Counted from the first letter of the stretch, positions 14,265 through 27,471 are shown. The stretch: 64,000 nucleotides of DNA from Parapristionchus giblindavisi (GCA_943737045.1 CALSFV010000499.1:1-64000), one strand, 5' to 3'. Numbers and translations: made by a program. Notes: generated from the sequence alone by a model not told the origin.

Positions 14265-15863
14265 TCCATTTCTTATCTAAACTCTTCATGGATCTATCTC
14301 ATCTTACTTCTAGGTATCTTTACTTTTACTCTTATATATTATATTGTATTCAATCGAGATCATTGTCTCCATTGAATGTTTCAATTGTAGAATACACTAT
14401 CAATATGTTTACTCTCTATATTTTACCATCCGATCATCTTCTCATTCGATTCTAAGTATCAATGGAATATTCCATTGAATGACCATGAAAAGAAGATTTC
14501 ATTCGATAATCCTCCGTCCTTGACAACAAAACTACACTGAAATGAATATAATCATAGAGTAATCTATCATGTATAATAGAATCAATCGATATTTACTTGA
14601 GTTGAAAGAATTCATATATTGTGTGAACTTGATATAGCTATTTTCATCGAAAATACCTCAGGTGTAAATACGACACGTGAGATAGATGATACATAGGTTA
14701 ATCTCTCAATTCATGTGTTTCTGAACAACTGCTCAATATCGTTTTGAAGGAAATATGAGAAGGTGTTGACATCTTTTTCATGAGCTTATTCAACAAAAAA
14801 TCAACAAACAATAAAAAAAAACGCGAATGTGAAATGAAAACAATTTTTCATAATTAAAAATATTCATTAGAATAATCAGTGATAAAAGTGATGTGTATGA
14901 ATGATTTGATATGACCATAGGGATATAATATTCTTGATCACCTTTTGATTCTGATCATTCAATCAATTCACTATTCATCTCTATAAGTCCTTGCAATCTC
15001 TTCTTCTCCTTCTCTCTTCTCATGCATAACTTTCAAGGTGTTCTTATTTCTATCTATACTTTACTATGAACTTATAAACTCTTGAACTATTCACAATATC
15101 TTCCAAATAAGTATTCTTTGAAACACATTTCGATATAGCAGACATCAATTCGTCTAATAAACTATATATACTTTTCATTCACTCAACTATTCTATGTATT
15201 TTGAACCATTTGATGAGTTCTTCAGTTCATTTCTTTATTCTTTTCTATTGAATCGAACACTTGTCTACTCTTGTGAATCTTCTTTTCACTTCTATTCAGT
15301 ATTGTATATGGTTCTATTCGACATAATATGAATACAATTGAGTAGACTAGGAGAACTGCTTTCACTAGATACAATAACAATTAACACTGCTTATGAATCT
15401 CTTCTCAAAGAAAGTGTGAACAGTTATCGTTTTGATGTCTGTCTAGATGAAAACCCTTTTTAGTCTTTACTAAAACACTTCCTTTTCCTCTTTCACCTCC
15501 ACACTCGAATAAAATTATTAGATACATCTGAAAACATCTCACATCACTGAATTTAAATATATCGTCTATAAAGGAAAAAGAAGAAATGCCATGGATATGA
15601 GTATTTGAACTGCCACTGTCCCCTTCATCGAGAGAAGAAACAGTAGGCATTTGTTCAACATTACCAGCATCGATGGAGATATGGAGAACTGTGGAATAAG
15701 GCACAAGATCCATGAAGAAGAGTATTGCATATGAACATTTGATATTCAACTATAGTTCGATGTTGTTATTGATACAAACAAAGTAATCATTCGTGTCATT
15801 TTCTTTTCGAAAATATCAAATCACATCTTGAACAATAAACGTTTCCGCAATATCTTTTTTTCA
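14265..15863. other. Intergenic region without a supported gene
   Basis: AT-rich sequence between the minus-strand C6/peptide genes and the plus-strand DUF229 gene. A 114-codon antisense frame (15405-15749) has no splice-consistent partner or recognisable motif. An acceptor-like TTTTTTTCAG ends at 15864, just before the DUF229 start. Confidence 0.4.
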
Positions 15864-15872
15864 GATAATGGA

Positions 15873-18800
15873 ATGAAATCTTCATTAACCATCACATTGG
15901 GATTTCTATGTATTCTATTCTTTATTTTATCATTTCTTTATGTTGATTGTGATATATTCGGAATATGGAGGCAATATCAAGATACTTCTATAGATAATAA
16001 TGGTAAAGCCTAATCACTTCATTTTTCTTTCTTCCATTATTTTCAAATACATACATATAATGATTAGTCAATCGTTGATCTCTAAAATGAGATTAAATAG
16101 ACTCATTAATCATCTTCGACCTCTTCTTCTTCTTCTTCTACTTTTCACATTGATTTCTAATTCGTTTCTTTACCTTAGGTCAAGAGTTCTTTATGGTCAT
16201 TCATCATCTATCGTTCACGCTTTCCATTTCAATCACTCTCTACCTCTTCCCCTCTCTCCCTCTCCTTCTCCCTCTACTTCTCCTTCTCCCTCTCCTTCTC
16301 CCTCTCCTTCTCCTTTCGTCTCTCCTCCCCCACCTATCCTCTTCCTTCCCCTTACTTTCTAGTTTGTTTCATTCTTTTCATAACTTCTAAGCCAATGGTT
16401 CTTCTTCCATTTCTTCTTCTCATTCAAAGTATGATCGCACATAATCTCTCAAATTAATCGATAAATCATATTGTGATTACAGTATCCTATATAGTTGATT
16501 CAACACCATCTAAATTATCACCAACTGTGGTGTCATCTCATAAACTAAATGCGAAGGTATTTAATTCCTTTCTCCTTCTCTCCACTAGTTTCCCTCATTC
16601 ATTTCCCTTTCTATACGTCATTAAAACCTCTGATTATCAATTGAAAAGAGAGAATAGTTAAGTAAACTAGATTATGATTATGATTATGATGATATCATTA
16701 CAGGAAGTGTTAAAGAAGAAAGGAGATATATTTGATGAATGTAAACTAGTAGATCATCAACCATGGGATGATGAACTAAGATCTATATTAGATACTCATT
16801 TTGATCCACTCAAGTATGATACTCTTCGTCTGTTCAATTGAAAAACTAGTTGAAATGTAGAAAGTGCTGCATATTTTAGAGGAAGAATTCTTTGTAATGA
16901 ATAGATAGATCGATTAGATTTCATAGAATAGACTAGTATCAATCTATCCTTTCTTCTTCCATCTAACAATTGAAGTAGGTTATAGCCCCCTCTCACCTAA
17001 CTTAGTATCTCATCTGCGAGTTAGAAAGAGTGAGAGGAAGAGGAAGAGAAGAGGAGAGGAAGGAAAGAGAGGTAAAAGTATAGAAGTATGGGGTATTATA
17101 ATTGGATTCACTTACTCAACTCATAAAGTATATCGTTTTAATAAATGAAACAATGTAATGGATATATGATTATAGGAATTGTAATCGTACATTTAAACCA
17201 TTGACTCAATTAATAGAAGGAGTATTAGATCTTACTTTTGGTGCTGCTCTTGATGGAGGATATGTATGTGAAGGAAGGTATAAGATTATGATTAAATAAT
17301 AAATAAATAAATGATAGAAAGATGGAGTTCTAGTCTATTCATCTCTCATACAGTTATGATCATAGACTCCATTGAATGTGTTCACTCAATTCTTTAATCT
17401 CTTGTACCCATCTGCAATACTTAGAGTTAGTACTCTATGGGAATGGTTATCTCTTCATCTTCTCATTCTTATTCTAATCATCTCTATCTAGAATGAGTAC
17501 AACATTCCGATATATTTCAGATGTATCAATCCAATATCAGATTATCTCTATCATCCAAGTGAATGGAAAGAGCTTCCTCTTATGGTTGATTGTGATGTTG
17601 TTGAAGCCAGATGTACTAGAAATGGTTTGTCCATTTCAAGCTTTCCAACCACAAACATTTTATTAGTCACTTTCATTTTCATCTTTTGATTAGTCATTTT
17701 TCTCGCAAACGATATAGCTGAAATGAAATGAATTATATGTTTCAGGATCATTGGAAGTAATTTATGAGTACATGCACACTCAAATAATGCCAATGTAAGA
17801 AGATAAATATCAAAGACAACCTCATCATATTATTTCATATTTCCAGGAAGACTAATGTCGATTCTAAACAAAGAACAAAACAAGACCCCAATAAACCGAA
17901 TGTTTATATTGTTTTATTCGATTCTATTGCTGATACGCAAAGTATACGGTAAGAAATGTTGATCTTTGATCTTTACTATTATATTCATTAAGATCATTCC
18001 CAAAGACTATCGAATATATCCAAAAGAGATTCAATGCGACAAGAATCAGACATATGAACAAGGTTATCGATTATTTGTATTCCATCTACCGTAATCTGAA
18101 TATTCCAGGTAGGAGATAACAGTCGTCCGAATGGATATGCTTTTCTTCTGGGTAAGTGCCATTTAATATCTCAATTTGCATAAATGTTGTTAAAGGAGAA
18201 TTAGCGTATTCAATCAATAAAGAGATCTTTGATGTTCCGTCTCTCAATGGAACTCGATCTTATGATGAAAGTTGTCATACTCCACTTAATCCCGAAGGTA
18301 AATTTGAATCAATCCATGTCTCGATTTATTCAATCATTGATTCAGATAACTTTGTTTTCTCTCGTTTTCGTAAACATGGATACCGTACAATGATTGCCGA
18401 AGATTGGGCACAGGTGAATCATTTTTCCTATTTCCTTCAAATCAATAAACAATTAGTTATTATTCAGGGAGTCTTCAACTACCCCAAATGTATTGGATTC
18501 AAACATAAGCCAGTAGATCATTATATGAGGTATGATCGATCAATAAATCGATACATATAATGATTGATCGATTGTAGACCATTCCATCTTCGTCTTGAGG
18601 AGAAAGTATCTCCAGTTCTACTCAAATCAATGATGGGACCTCCATATTGTAGAGAACCACATATGGATCTAATGGAATACTTCAATAAATTCGTTAGAGC
18701 TTATCCAGGTTTCACCTGTTTATGATATTTATCGAGTCTTATTAGAATCTTTTACTTTAGATGATCCAAAGTTTGGTTTCATATGGATGTCAGTTCTATC

Positions 18801-20064
18801 TCATGATAATCCTAATCTTATCTTTCATGCTGATAATTATGTTCATGATTTCTTCGAGAAAAATGCTGATGATGTATGTTTCAAAATTATTTCTTAAAGA
18901 TGAGCCGTCTTTAGAAGTCTTTCCGACTTTTTTTAGAAAATCCGCTTTTCCCTTTCCATATTCAAATTTTCACTATTTTAGCAGTGATAGTGAATACATC
19001 CTCATCTCATTCATATAATCATTTCAGTTCGATAATTCATTCGTATTCTTCATGGGAGATCATGGACTTCGATTCGGAAGAGTATGTATACCATCTTTGA
19101 TCTTTGATCTTTTACCTTTTATCTTTGACCTTTAATATTTGTAGCAGAGAAATTCTGTAGCAGGTCGTCGTGAAGTAAACAATCCAATGTTGCATATGAT
19201 CGTTCCTAAACATCTTCGATCTACGCTCGAAAAGGTATTTTATATCTATTCCTTTACGCCCGATACCCATTTTCGTTGAAGAGATTGAATATAAATTCGA
19301 AAGAACTATTAACAATGTTTGATCTTCATGCTACATTCGTCGATATTGCTGAGGTATTCATATCTATTCATTCTTCATTCATCAATCAATATTCTTAAAG
19401 TATCAACCAAAAGTGAACTTCACTGGAGACAATTTCATTCATATTCCATCTCCAATTGAAGGTATTATTTGATCTTTGATCTTTGATCCAAATGAATGCC
19501 TCATAGGATCGTCAATTCTTCGTCAATTGAATCCTTCATTACCTCGTAATTGTCGTACTCTTCCTATTCCATTCGATTATTGTCCATGTGAATTCACTCT
19601 AAAACCAGTCAAGTAAGAAATCATATACTTTACTTTTTGTGTCTTCCGTCCAAGTGCTTTCATTATTTGACCATCTACGAATACATTTACATTTTAAGTA
19701 AATCCACAGAATCTTTAATGGTTTAAAAAAGAAAAAAATATATATAATTTAATGTTTAGTTGTATCCAGCATTCTCTCCAAAACCGTGATATGTACATAA
19801 TTTAAGAGATGATTGGATATCAATGAAGATGTCTGATTATGTAGTCAATCTAATGAATGAAGAACTCAAACAATTCGATCTTCTATCCCATTGTTCATCA
19901 TTACAAGTTGATAAGGTTTATTACTATTAGTATTTTTCCGTTTCAAAATAAAATTATTTTTCAGAAACCAGAAGTTGTTGAATTTGTTCCCATAGGGGAA
20001 ACTCATCTATATAAGGTTGAGTTCACAGCCAAACCGGGGAAAGGACGATTTGAGGTTGCACAAT

Positions 20065-20131
<67 letters not shown>

Positions 20132-20367
20132 ATTGAAATGATCTCTTATAGACCCTAGTTCGGGCTCAAAATGCAACAGATCCTTCCACTTACAAACTCG
20201 CAGCTCCTAACTTCAATCGATTGAATGCATATGGACATGTAATCAATAATTTAATTATTTATTAAAATGATATCATTCAGGATGCCGATTGTATTACTCG
20301 AGCCCCACAGAAACCATTCTGTTATTGCAAGAATAATGCACAGAAAAAGAATAACCGAAAAGGATAA
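15873..20367 (+). CDS. DUF229 family protein (alkaline phosphatase/sulfatase fold), 23 exons
   Basis: Exon starts: 15873, 16483, 16704, 17176, 17521, 17746, 17847, 17993, 18109, 18196, 18346, 18468, 18578, 18761, 19028, 19148, 19282, 19401, 19507, 19807, 19965, 20152, 20281; all phases agree, 670 residues, typical for the family. Residues 1-26 are a signal peptide or anchor. Diagnostic motifs are KPNVYIVLFDSI (start of the phosphatase-like core), FRKHGYRTMIAEDW, and MGDHGLRFGR. Cysteines are spaced as in secreted nematode DUF229 (PF02995) proteins. Enzymatic activity is not established for the family; the metal-site Asp/His residues are present. The start follows TTTTTTTCAG, suggesting trans-splicing. 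Five introns end in AAG or GAAG. The intron before exon 22 is a (TA)n repeat. The gene converges on the DOMON gene. Confidence 0.9.
16226..16320. repeat. CCCTCT-type pyrimidine array
   Basis: Degenerate CTCCCT/CTTCTC repeats within intron 1 of the DUF229 gene; complement of the GGGAGA arrays elsewhere in the window. Low-complexity frames across it are not genes. Confidence 0.8.
20067..20127. repeat. (TA)n microsatellite in DUF229 intron 21
   Basis: About 30 TA units fill the intron between the exons at 19965 and 20152. Confidence 0.95.
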
Positions 20368-20917
20368 TGATTATCTTCATATCTTTTTCTTTATTGCAAT
20401 ATATTATTGAATACTTTAATCAATCGGGTTCATTTTCTTTCTTCAATTCCAATTTATTTTATGAGCTTTCTCTATCCCTTCCATCTTATCCCTCCTCTTA
20501 TCTCAAACAACATTAGGAACGTACCCGTCTTCCACTAGTGTACACCTATTTTGACGAATATCAGATAAGCACATTTTCTGAAAGCCCAAAAAAATTCAGA
20601 ATCTGCATCTTGAGACAAGTAGAAATCTACAAGGCTTTATTTTTACTTTTCTTTTGAATTTCGAGAGATATATTGAAAAATGTAAATTTTTACACGTTTT
20701 TTTTAGTTTTTGAAAAATCGGCGAAGAAAAAAATCGATCAAGTAGCATCGGCTTTCAGAAAATGTGCTTATCTCGTTTTCATCAAAATAGGCGTACGGAG
20801 TTTGAGGCCGTTCTTACGCGAACAACGATATGATATGATCTTTGCTCTTCATAGATGGATGAATAAAGAGATTACATAATTAATTAATTCATAACTTTAT
20901 CAGTATAGAAAAGTTAA
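20368..20917. other. Convergent 3' intergenic region
   Basis: Between the stop codons of the DUF229 gene (+) and the DOMON/b561 gene (-). It contains an imperfect inverted repeat built on AAATGTGCTTATC(T/G) and related text at about 20537-20590 and 20740-20800, so a small palindromic repeat is possible. No coding content supported. Confidence 0.4.
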
Positions 20918-23900
20918 TCATAAAGTGAAACCATATCCAATATAAGATTCTACTAGCATCCAAGTTAGAACTGCAACTCCTGCTATAGATACCAATAGAT
21001 TCATTATAATAAAAAGAGGAGTTATTGAAGATAATTGAGATGATGTTGAACCCTAAACTAGAATATTTTATTGATTTGAAGCTATTCTTCTCAACCTCTC
21101 TCTTCTCATTTCCTCCTCTAAATCTTTGGAAATATTCGCATATCAAAACTATGACGATGAATATTCCTGAATCAATTAAATGGTATTCATTACAGTATCC
21201 TTTCTTACCTATGATTAGAGTCATAACATGTTTAGGCCAATGTCTATAGAATGTAGTTAATCCTATCTTCCCTAATGGTAATGCCAATGTACATGTTGTT
21301 GCTGAATCATCATTATTGTTTTGATATTGATTGATTTGATAGACTAACATGCACATATCCATGCAGTTGATCCAAATAACCAATGTAGCCAATTGAAACA
21401 AGATCTCATTGAGGAATCTTTACCTGGACGGAATACACCCAGCAAAACCTATTCAATTGAAAATATCAATATATTGATAATCACTTAAAATCTAACTTGT
21501 AAACACATAAACGAGTAAGTGACAGTGCCTATGATGGCATGTAATTGACCTTGATAATCCTGTAAATTTGAGGATATTGAAAGATCGATAAATCGATAAT
21601 CTAACATCTGTGGTACAAGCTATATTGCATGTTCTAACTTCCCATCCTGCTATATAATATATGATGAAGAACGCTATGGTAGCACAGATAAAGGCAATTA
21701 TCATTAATGGACGATGTAACTGAAAGAAGTTACTGTAGAATACAGTGGATACTGTAGATAATGTACAGATTACGGTAGTTCAAAGTGTCGGATAGATAAC
21801 TTACAGCCCACCATAGAGGTGCTCCACAACAACAATTAGTCTGAGATGGTTTAAGATATCTAGCAGATAGAATAGCTGTAGATCCAAATATCCACCATGC
21901 TGACATCATTAATACTCCTTAATTTATATATTATGATAGCAGTACTTGATTCTCGATACCATGAGAAATGGCGAAAGAATGTTTGAGTTTACGTGGTGGA
22001 ATACTTTGATGAGCAGATGAAGAAAGAATTGCTGAAGATGAAATTAATTTCAGTGAAGGAATGAAGAGATGTCATGTGTTGTATTATACTTCTCACAGAA
22101 GAAGACTATGAATATTAAACTTACAATAATTACAATTTGTACAGAATGATACAGGAGTCGATGATACCCATGGAAAGAACTCAGAATCTGTTATATCATG
22201 AATTATCTTTTCACGAGCTGAAATTAGAAATTATTTAATAGAAAAGATTCTAGAGAGTTGAGAGATAGTTGATGTAAACTAACTATCTGGATTAGCATAT
22301 CCTCTTGCTAGTAACAGATGATAAGATGTATTCCCAGAGATATCATAAACCTTCAATTATTGATTGATTATAGATAGATATAGGGCAGATCAACCTTGAA
22401 GAGAAAGTCAGCATTTCCCTTTAGTCGAGCCCCGTGATTCCATGTTCCCTGAAAGAAAAATTAAAGATTACATCATCGCCAATTTTGGAACGAAGTTATG
22501 ACATTTGGAAATTTCGTATTAGAGAATTTTCTGTTTCATAGTAGGACCCAATTGTCTTCATAGTAGGACCCAATGAGTCCTCTATGGGTGGTGATCCTCA
22601 GAAAGTGGAATCGATGATAAACACAAATTAACATACTCCACAAATTAATCGTCCATCATCCCTCGACACTACCGTATTCGTGATGAATCCACTCGGGACC
22701 TGAATCTTTTCAAATTACGATATAATTAGTTCAGAATATCAACATACAACAGTGACAAGTTCATTCTTTGTTTTATCATTCCATGAAACTCTGAATATTC
22801 CAGTTCCATTTAGTCCTGAGACACATTCAAGTACTGTATCGAGATCCTTCAAATGATTAGTTATATCTCATCCGGATATTCAATTCATCAAAACATACCA
22901 CGCATCAATTTCCTATTTTTTTACTACAGTGCTCGACATAATGATAGGACACCCCTAAAATTTTGTGATTCCGGCCGAATGGTGAATGGAAATCAAATGA
23001 TGTATATACCATTTGTATCCTCTCCTCGGATAACTAAGGTTGCCCACGTATGAGTAAATTCAATTTCCCGTTCAACGAGAAAATAATAATATTTCGAAAT
23101 TTTACCGTGACATAATGATAGGACACTCTGATTTTTTTCAGAAGTTACTTTTTTTTCAAACTTCTGCATAACATCAACGGGTCAATAACAGGTTAGTAAT
23201 CAATCTTATGGTCCTTCCTCGAGAATGGACCGAAGATGAGATAGGGCATCCTCCTATAGAGGACAGAAATCACTTGAGGCTCGATGTCGCCCAAACACAT
23301 TTTTGATGACAGCCTTCAACTCGGCAACGGATGCATACTGTTTGGTGTTCTTGTGCACACAACTAACCAGGATGCCCCATATATTCTACATGTGGTTTGC
23401 ATCGGGATTGCACGTAGGGCATGGAAGAACTGTGATGTTCTTGACAGCGAACAATGGTTTTGAGGGGCTATGACAAGCATGGAGGAGCTCTCTTTATGGG
23501 AGATCTGGTGGCGGGCATGGCTCTTCATCATGAACGGAACGAGGGTAGTCTGATGCATCATCTGATACTCAGCATAGTCCATCCTGCTGGAGTGGAAGGA
23601 GATGGGTGGCTTCTCGAATTTTAAGGACACGCCCCAGTACGGTACATGATATTTTTTTCAAATTTTTTTAAAATACCGGTTTCTCATTGCATTCACCGAT
23701 GATAAGAAGTTCAATCACAATAGTCCGGACGGCTATAACTGCTTCTGACATGAGTTCCTCAAGGAACCGCGTAATTTTAGCTGGAGGAAGTTCAGACATG
23801 TTCAGGGGCGTGTTCTTAAAATTCGACAAGCCGCCCATCTCTTTCCGCTCCAGCAGGATGGACTATGCGGAGTATCAGGAGATGGACCAGACTACCCTCG

Positions 23901-26900
23901 TTACGTTCATGATGAAGAACCGTGCCCGCCACCAGATCTCCCAGAAAAAGAGCGCTTCCATACTTGTCATAATCCCTCAAAACCATTGTTCGCAGTTAAG
24001 AACATCATAGTTCTTCAATGCCCTACGTGCAATCCCGATGCAAACCACATGTAGAATATATGGGGCATCCTGGTTAGTTGTGTGCACAAGAACACCAAAC
24101 AGTATGCATCCGTTGCCGAGTTGAAGGCTGTCATCAAAAATGTGTTTGGGTGACATCGAGCCTCAAGTGATTTCTGTCCTCTATAGGAGGATACCCAATC
24201 GCATCCTCGGTCCATTCTCGAGGAAGGGCCATAAGATTGATTACTAACCTGTTGTTGACCCGTTGATGTTATGCAGAAGTTTGAAAAAATAGTAACTTCT
24301 GAAAAAAATCAGGGTGTCCTATCATTATGTCACGGTAAAATTTCGAAATATTATTATTTTCTCGTTGAACGGGAAATTGAATTTACTCATACGTGGGCTA
24401 CCTTAGTTATCCGAGGAGAGGATACAAATGGTATATACATCATTTGATTTCCATTCACCATTCGGCCGGAATCACAAAATTTTAGGGGTGTCCTATCATT
24501 ATGTCGAGCACTGTATAATTTGAATGAGAGATGAAAGAGACGATTATATTAGTAAGAGTGTAGTACTATTTCAACAAAATGATATTGTTGCTACACATAT
24601 ATGTTTAAAAAGGGTAAAAAAGGGGGAAACAGATACAAGATATGCCACGAACAGCAGACGTTCATGTTGATATGAACCAGTGGGATTCAGTAATTATAAT
24701 TATGTTTTTAGTCACCAATCTTTACCATTTTCTCATTTGTCGATATTCCGATTGCATTCCACAATGTAGCAGAATTCATATTCATCTTTGATATATCCGT
24801 TGAGAATTCAAATCGAACTCCCGAATTTGTTCGTTCCCATATAACTACAATGTGATATAGATGAAGGAGAGAATATGTAAATGGAGTCTGTCTAATAGAG
24901 TCTGCCCCGTCAAAGATCGCAAATAAATATGACTGGATGTCTGCACAAACTGCTCTCATTTACTTGTACTTTCAAATGCCATCGCATCTTTCTGATAAAC
25001 GATAAATTAAATTAAATCAAAGTAAACTATTTCTACTAATCTAAACTCAATTCAATCACTTCCTACTGTACACAAAAGACAAAATAATATCACGGGTCTC
25101 CCGTAAAAGTGTATCAAAATCTCCCCCTGTTGCCACTAGGAAAAATTTTTCTCTCGGATTTGGATGAAAGTCGAATGGTGGATGTGGTTGGGGGTCATGA
25201 GAAGACTTATCGACTTGATTTGGCCAAAATCGCAGATTATCGATTTTTTGTGATCTACCACGGAAATTGCCATAACTCGGTTCATTTTCATCGTACAGAG
25301 ACCGGACAGGAGTCATTCGAATCCCATTAGTATGCTCTACAAAAAAGGTTTTCGGCACACAATGGCGGAAAACCCGTCTTCAATGTGTTTCACCCAAAAA
25401 ACTGATTTTTCGATTAGAAAAGTGACTGTTTCTCGAAAATTTCTCAGAAAGATGATAAATTTTATTGCACCAGTGGATTCGCCGCACCAGATATAGGGTA
25501 CGTATGTAGTTCATTTGACTCATCTCTGGCTTCGGGACATCGAAATATAAATTACTCCCGGACTTAGTCATTTTTTTCAAAAAAAAAAATGGTTTTTTGA
25601 CCATAAATCGCTTCAAATTGGTCGTAGACACTATTTTAAAAAAGGAAAATGAAGCTCTCAATAAGCACAACAAAATATATTTATATGATTATCACGCTGG
25701 AGATCATCATTCCCGAGCTATAATACGATTTTCTCAATTTGAAGGAAGAATCCGAATTTCCGTTATCTTTGTTTACATTCAAGATTTTATTATTAGTAAC
25801 ATAATTTTATCAAAAAAAGCATGAGTTAGATACTTTTACGCAACTTAAAAAGTTTACATAGAATAGAAATTGAGAATGGAACGGCGGATTCATTTACTGA
25901 TCGAATACGAGTTCACTGGATATGTCAGGGCCATCATCCGTGAACAGATTGTTCTTCTCATTGTGAATCCAATCGTAGATCTCATTAGGGGTGATAATCC
26001 GACGCGTGCGCTGCCACTTCATCCTCGGCGAATGCTCCATACTCATCTGCCTCCTTCTCCCACTCATTGATGTAGTTCTTGACGAGCGCCACATCTCTTT
26101 TGATTCTGCCCCCCGTCACTGCCTTCTTCTTTTATTCTCAATTATTCTTCTATTCTCAATGTATTTTCAACTTATTCTCAAATATTCTCAATTTATTCTC
26201 AATTTAATTTATTCTATCTCTGTAAAGGATGCATGGCCACGGCCCGATGAACCATAGCGAGGGAGTAGAGGACAGCGGAGTACGGGGGCTTAGCTCAGTG
26301 GTAGAGCAGCCGACTTGCAAGCGGAGGGTCGTTGGTTCGATTCCTTCAGTCTCCATCGACTTTTGCGCACTCCTCTGACATGAGAGACTTACAATCTCTA
26401 CATCTCTGTATTCTCAATTTCTATTCTATGTAAACTTTTTAAGTTGCGTAAAAGTAATCTAACTCATGCTATTTTTGAAAAAAATTATGCCACTGATAAT
26501 AAAATCTCGAATGTAAACAAAGATAACGGAAATTCGGATTCTTCCTTCAAATTGAGAAAATCGTATTATAGCTCGGGAATGATGATCTCTAGAGTGATAA
26601 TCATATAAATATATTTTGTTGTGCTTATTGAGAGCTTCATTTTCCTTTTTTTAAAATAGTGTCTACGACCAATTTGAAGCGATTTATGGTCAAAAAACCA
26701 TTTTTTTGAAAAAAAATGACTAAGTCCGGGAGTACTTTATATTTCGATGTCCCGAAGCCAGAGATGAGTCAAATGAACTACATACGTACCCTATATCTGG
26801 TGCGGCGAATCCACTGGTGCAATAAAATTAATCATCTTTCTGAGAAATTTTCGAGAAACAGTCACTTTTCTAATCGAAAAATCAGTTTTTTGGGTGAAAC

Positions 26901-27471
26901 ACATTGAAGACGGGTTTTCCGCCATTGTGTGCCGAAAACCTTTTTTGTAGAGCACACTAATAGGATTCGAATGACTCCTGTCCGGTCTCTGTACGATGAA
27001 AATGAACCGAGTTATGGCAATTTCCGTGGTAGATCACAAAAAATCGATAATCTGCGATTTTGGCTAAATCAAGTCGATAGGTCTTCTCATGACCCCCAAC
27101 CACATCCACCAATCGACTTTCATCCAAATCCGAGAGAAAAATTTTTCCTAGTGGCAGGCGCTCATACACTTTTACCGGAGACCCGTGATATTAGTATTGA
27201 CCTGAAGTAGTACAATTGCTTCCTTTATTCACTAAATGACATCCATTGGGAAGAATCATACAACCACGAGTCTCTCCACATCCTTTTGATACCACTAAAA
27301 AAGTAAAAATATTTCATTATTTTAAAATATTGCCAAAAGTTCCTGAACAATAAGACAGCGAATTACATGGAAGAAGGACTAATATAATATAAATATAAAC
27401 TAACTGGAGTAATCGTATTGTAAGGAATACTGTAGATATGATATGAAGAGAAAGAAAGAAGAGATATTCAT
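20918..27471 (-). CDS. DOMON plus cytochrome b561 protein (ferric-chelate-reductase-like), 17 exons
   Basis: Exons 5' to 3': 27471-27405, 27294-27202, 24987-24964, 24844-24726, 22846-22748, 22699-22637, 22448-22395, 22350-22284, 22217-22125, 22031-21960, 21917-21805, 21719-21606, 21559-21497, 21448-21349, 21301-21209, 21166-21096, 21052-20918; phases agree, 479 residues. Order: signal peptide; Cys-rich KGCGETRGCMILPNGC; DOMON domain (W..RTNSGVRFEFSTD, LWNAIGIS, DLDTVLEC), which binds haem or sugar in relatives; then a b561 membrane core with the four expected haem-ligand His (ISHGVLMMSAW, LHRPLM, LHAIIG, FNWLHW) and a last hydrophobic helix (FIIMNLLVSIAGVAV). Relatives such as FRRS1 move electrons across membranes to reduce extracellular ferric iron. 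Exon 3 is a 24-base microexon. Introns 2 and 4 each hold a 1.6-2.1-kb foldback element. Confidence 0.85.
22927..24513. mobile_element. Tc1/mariner-like element with folded-back half transposase
   Basis: Starts CAGTGCTCGACATAATG and ends with its complement, flanked by TA on both sides (22925-22926, 24514-24515): the signature of Tc1/mariner insertion. Length 1,587 bases. The two arms, 22927-23636 and 23802-24513, are inverted copies of the element's 3' half, so the C-terminal part of the transposase occurs twice, facing outward. Lies in intron 4 of the DOMON/b561 gene. Arm copies differ by several percent, so it is older than the 11.2-12.9 kb palindrome. Confidence 0.85.
23690..24225 (+). pseudogene. 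Tc1/mariner transposase remnant
   Basis: Broken frames on the plus strand read FTDDKKFN..SPDGYN (first catalytic Asp block), then KFDKPPISFRSSRMDYAEYQ, then NITVLPCPTCNPDAN..NIWGILV and KQYASVAELKAVI (the last catalytic block of the DD(E/D) domain and the typical C-terminal helix). Several stops and frame changes separate them. No N-terminal DNA-binding domain is present. An inverted copy of the C-terminal half occupies 23630-23240 on the minus strand, also broken. Not functional as it stands. Confidence 0.75.
25985..26135 (-). pseudogene. Element-borne reading-frame fragment related to element 1
   Basis: Reading from about 26135 down to a stop at 25987-25985 gives KKAVTGGRIKRDVALV, YINEWEKEADEYG and AEDEVAAHASDYHP. 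This aligns with KKEEAVKKGKSRFRRDAALV, FIKDWEEECDEEG and IEDEV in element 1. Length about 50 residues; the N-terminal part seen in element 1 is missing. No domain recognised. Confidence 0.5.
26284..26355 (+). tRNA. tRNA-Ala(UGC)-like sequence inside foldback element 2
   Basis: 72 bases. The acceptor stem pairs fully if two G-U pairs are allowed, and the discriminator is A. The D arm pairs (GCTC/GAGC). The A box TAGCTCAGTGG and B box GGTTCGATTCC are intact pol III promoter elements. The anticodon loop CTTGCAA gives UGC (Ala). The anticodon stem has mismatches at both ends and the T stem has two T-T mismatches, so it is likely a degenerate or pseudo tRNA, or a tRNA-derived promoter. It sits between the element's inverted arms. 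Confidence 0.6.

Larger units (their letters stand above)
25085..27193. mobile_element. Foldback element 2: 780-bp inverted arms, tRNA-like core
   Basis: Arms 25085-25877 and 26410-27193 are inverted copies with about 95% or better apparent identity. Termini ATATCACGGGTCTCC match foldback element 1, and arm text near the ends (GATTATCGATTTTTTGTGA, GGTTGGGGGTCATGAGAAG) is shared too. Possible TA duplication at 25085-25086 and 27192-27193. The 530-base core holds a tRNA-Ala-like sequence and an antisense frame related to that of element 1. Located in intron 2 of the DOMON/b561 gene. Confidence 0.85.

Noticed and set aside
15405..15749. 114-codon antisense frame
   Set aside because: No splice-consistent neighbours, no signal peptide or motif, and composition like the surrounding intergenic DNA.
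26284..26355. Calling the tRNA-Ala a normal functional tRNA gene
   Set aside because: The anticodon stem and T stem have several mismatches and it lies inside a mobile element; kept as tRNA-like only.
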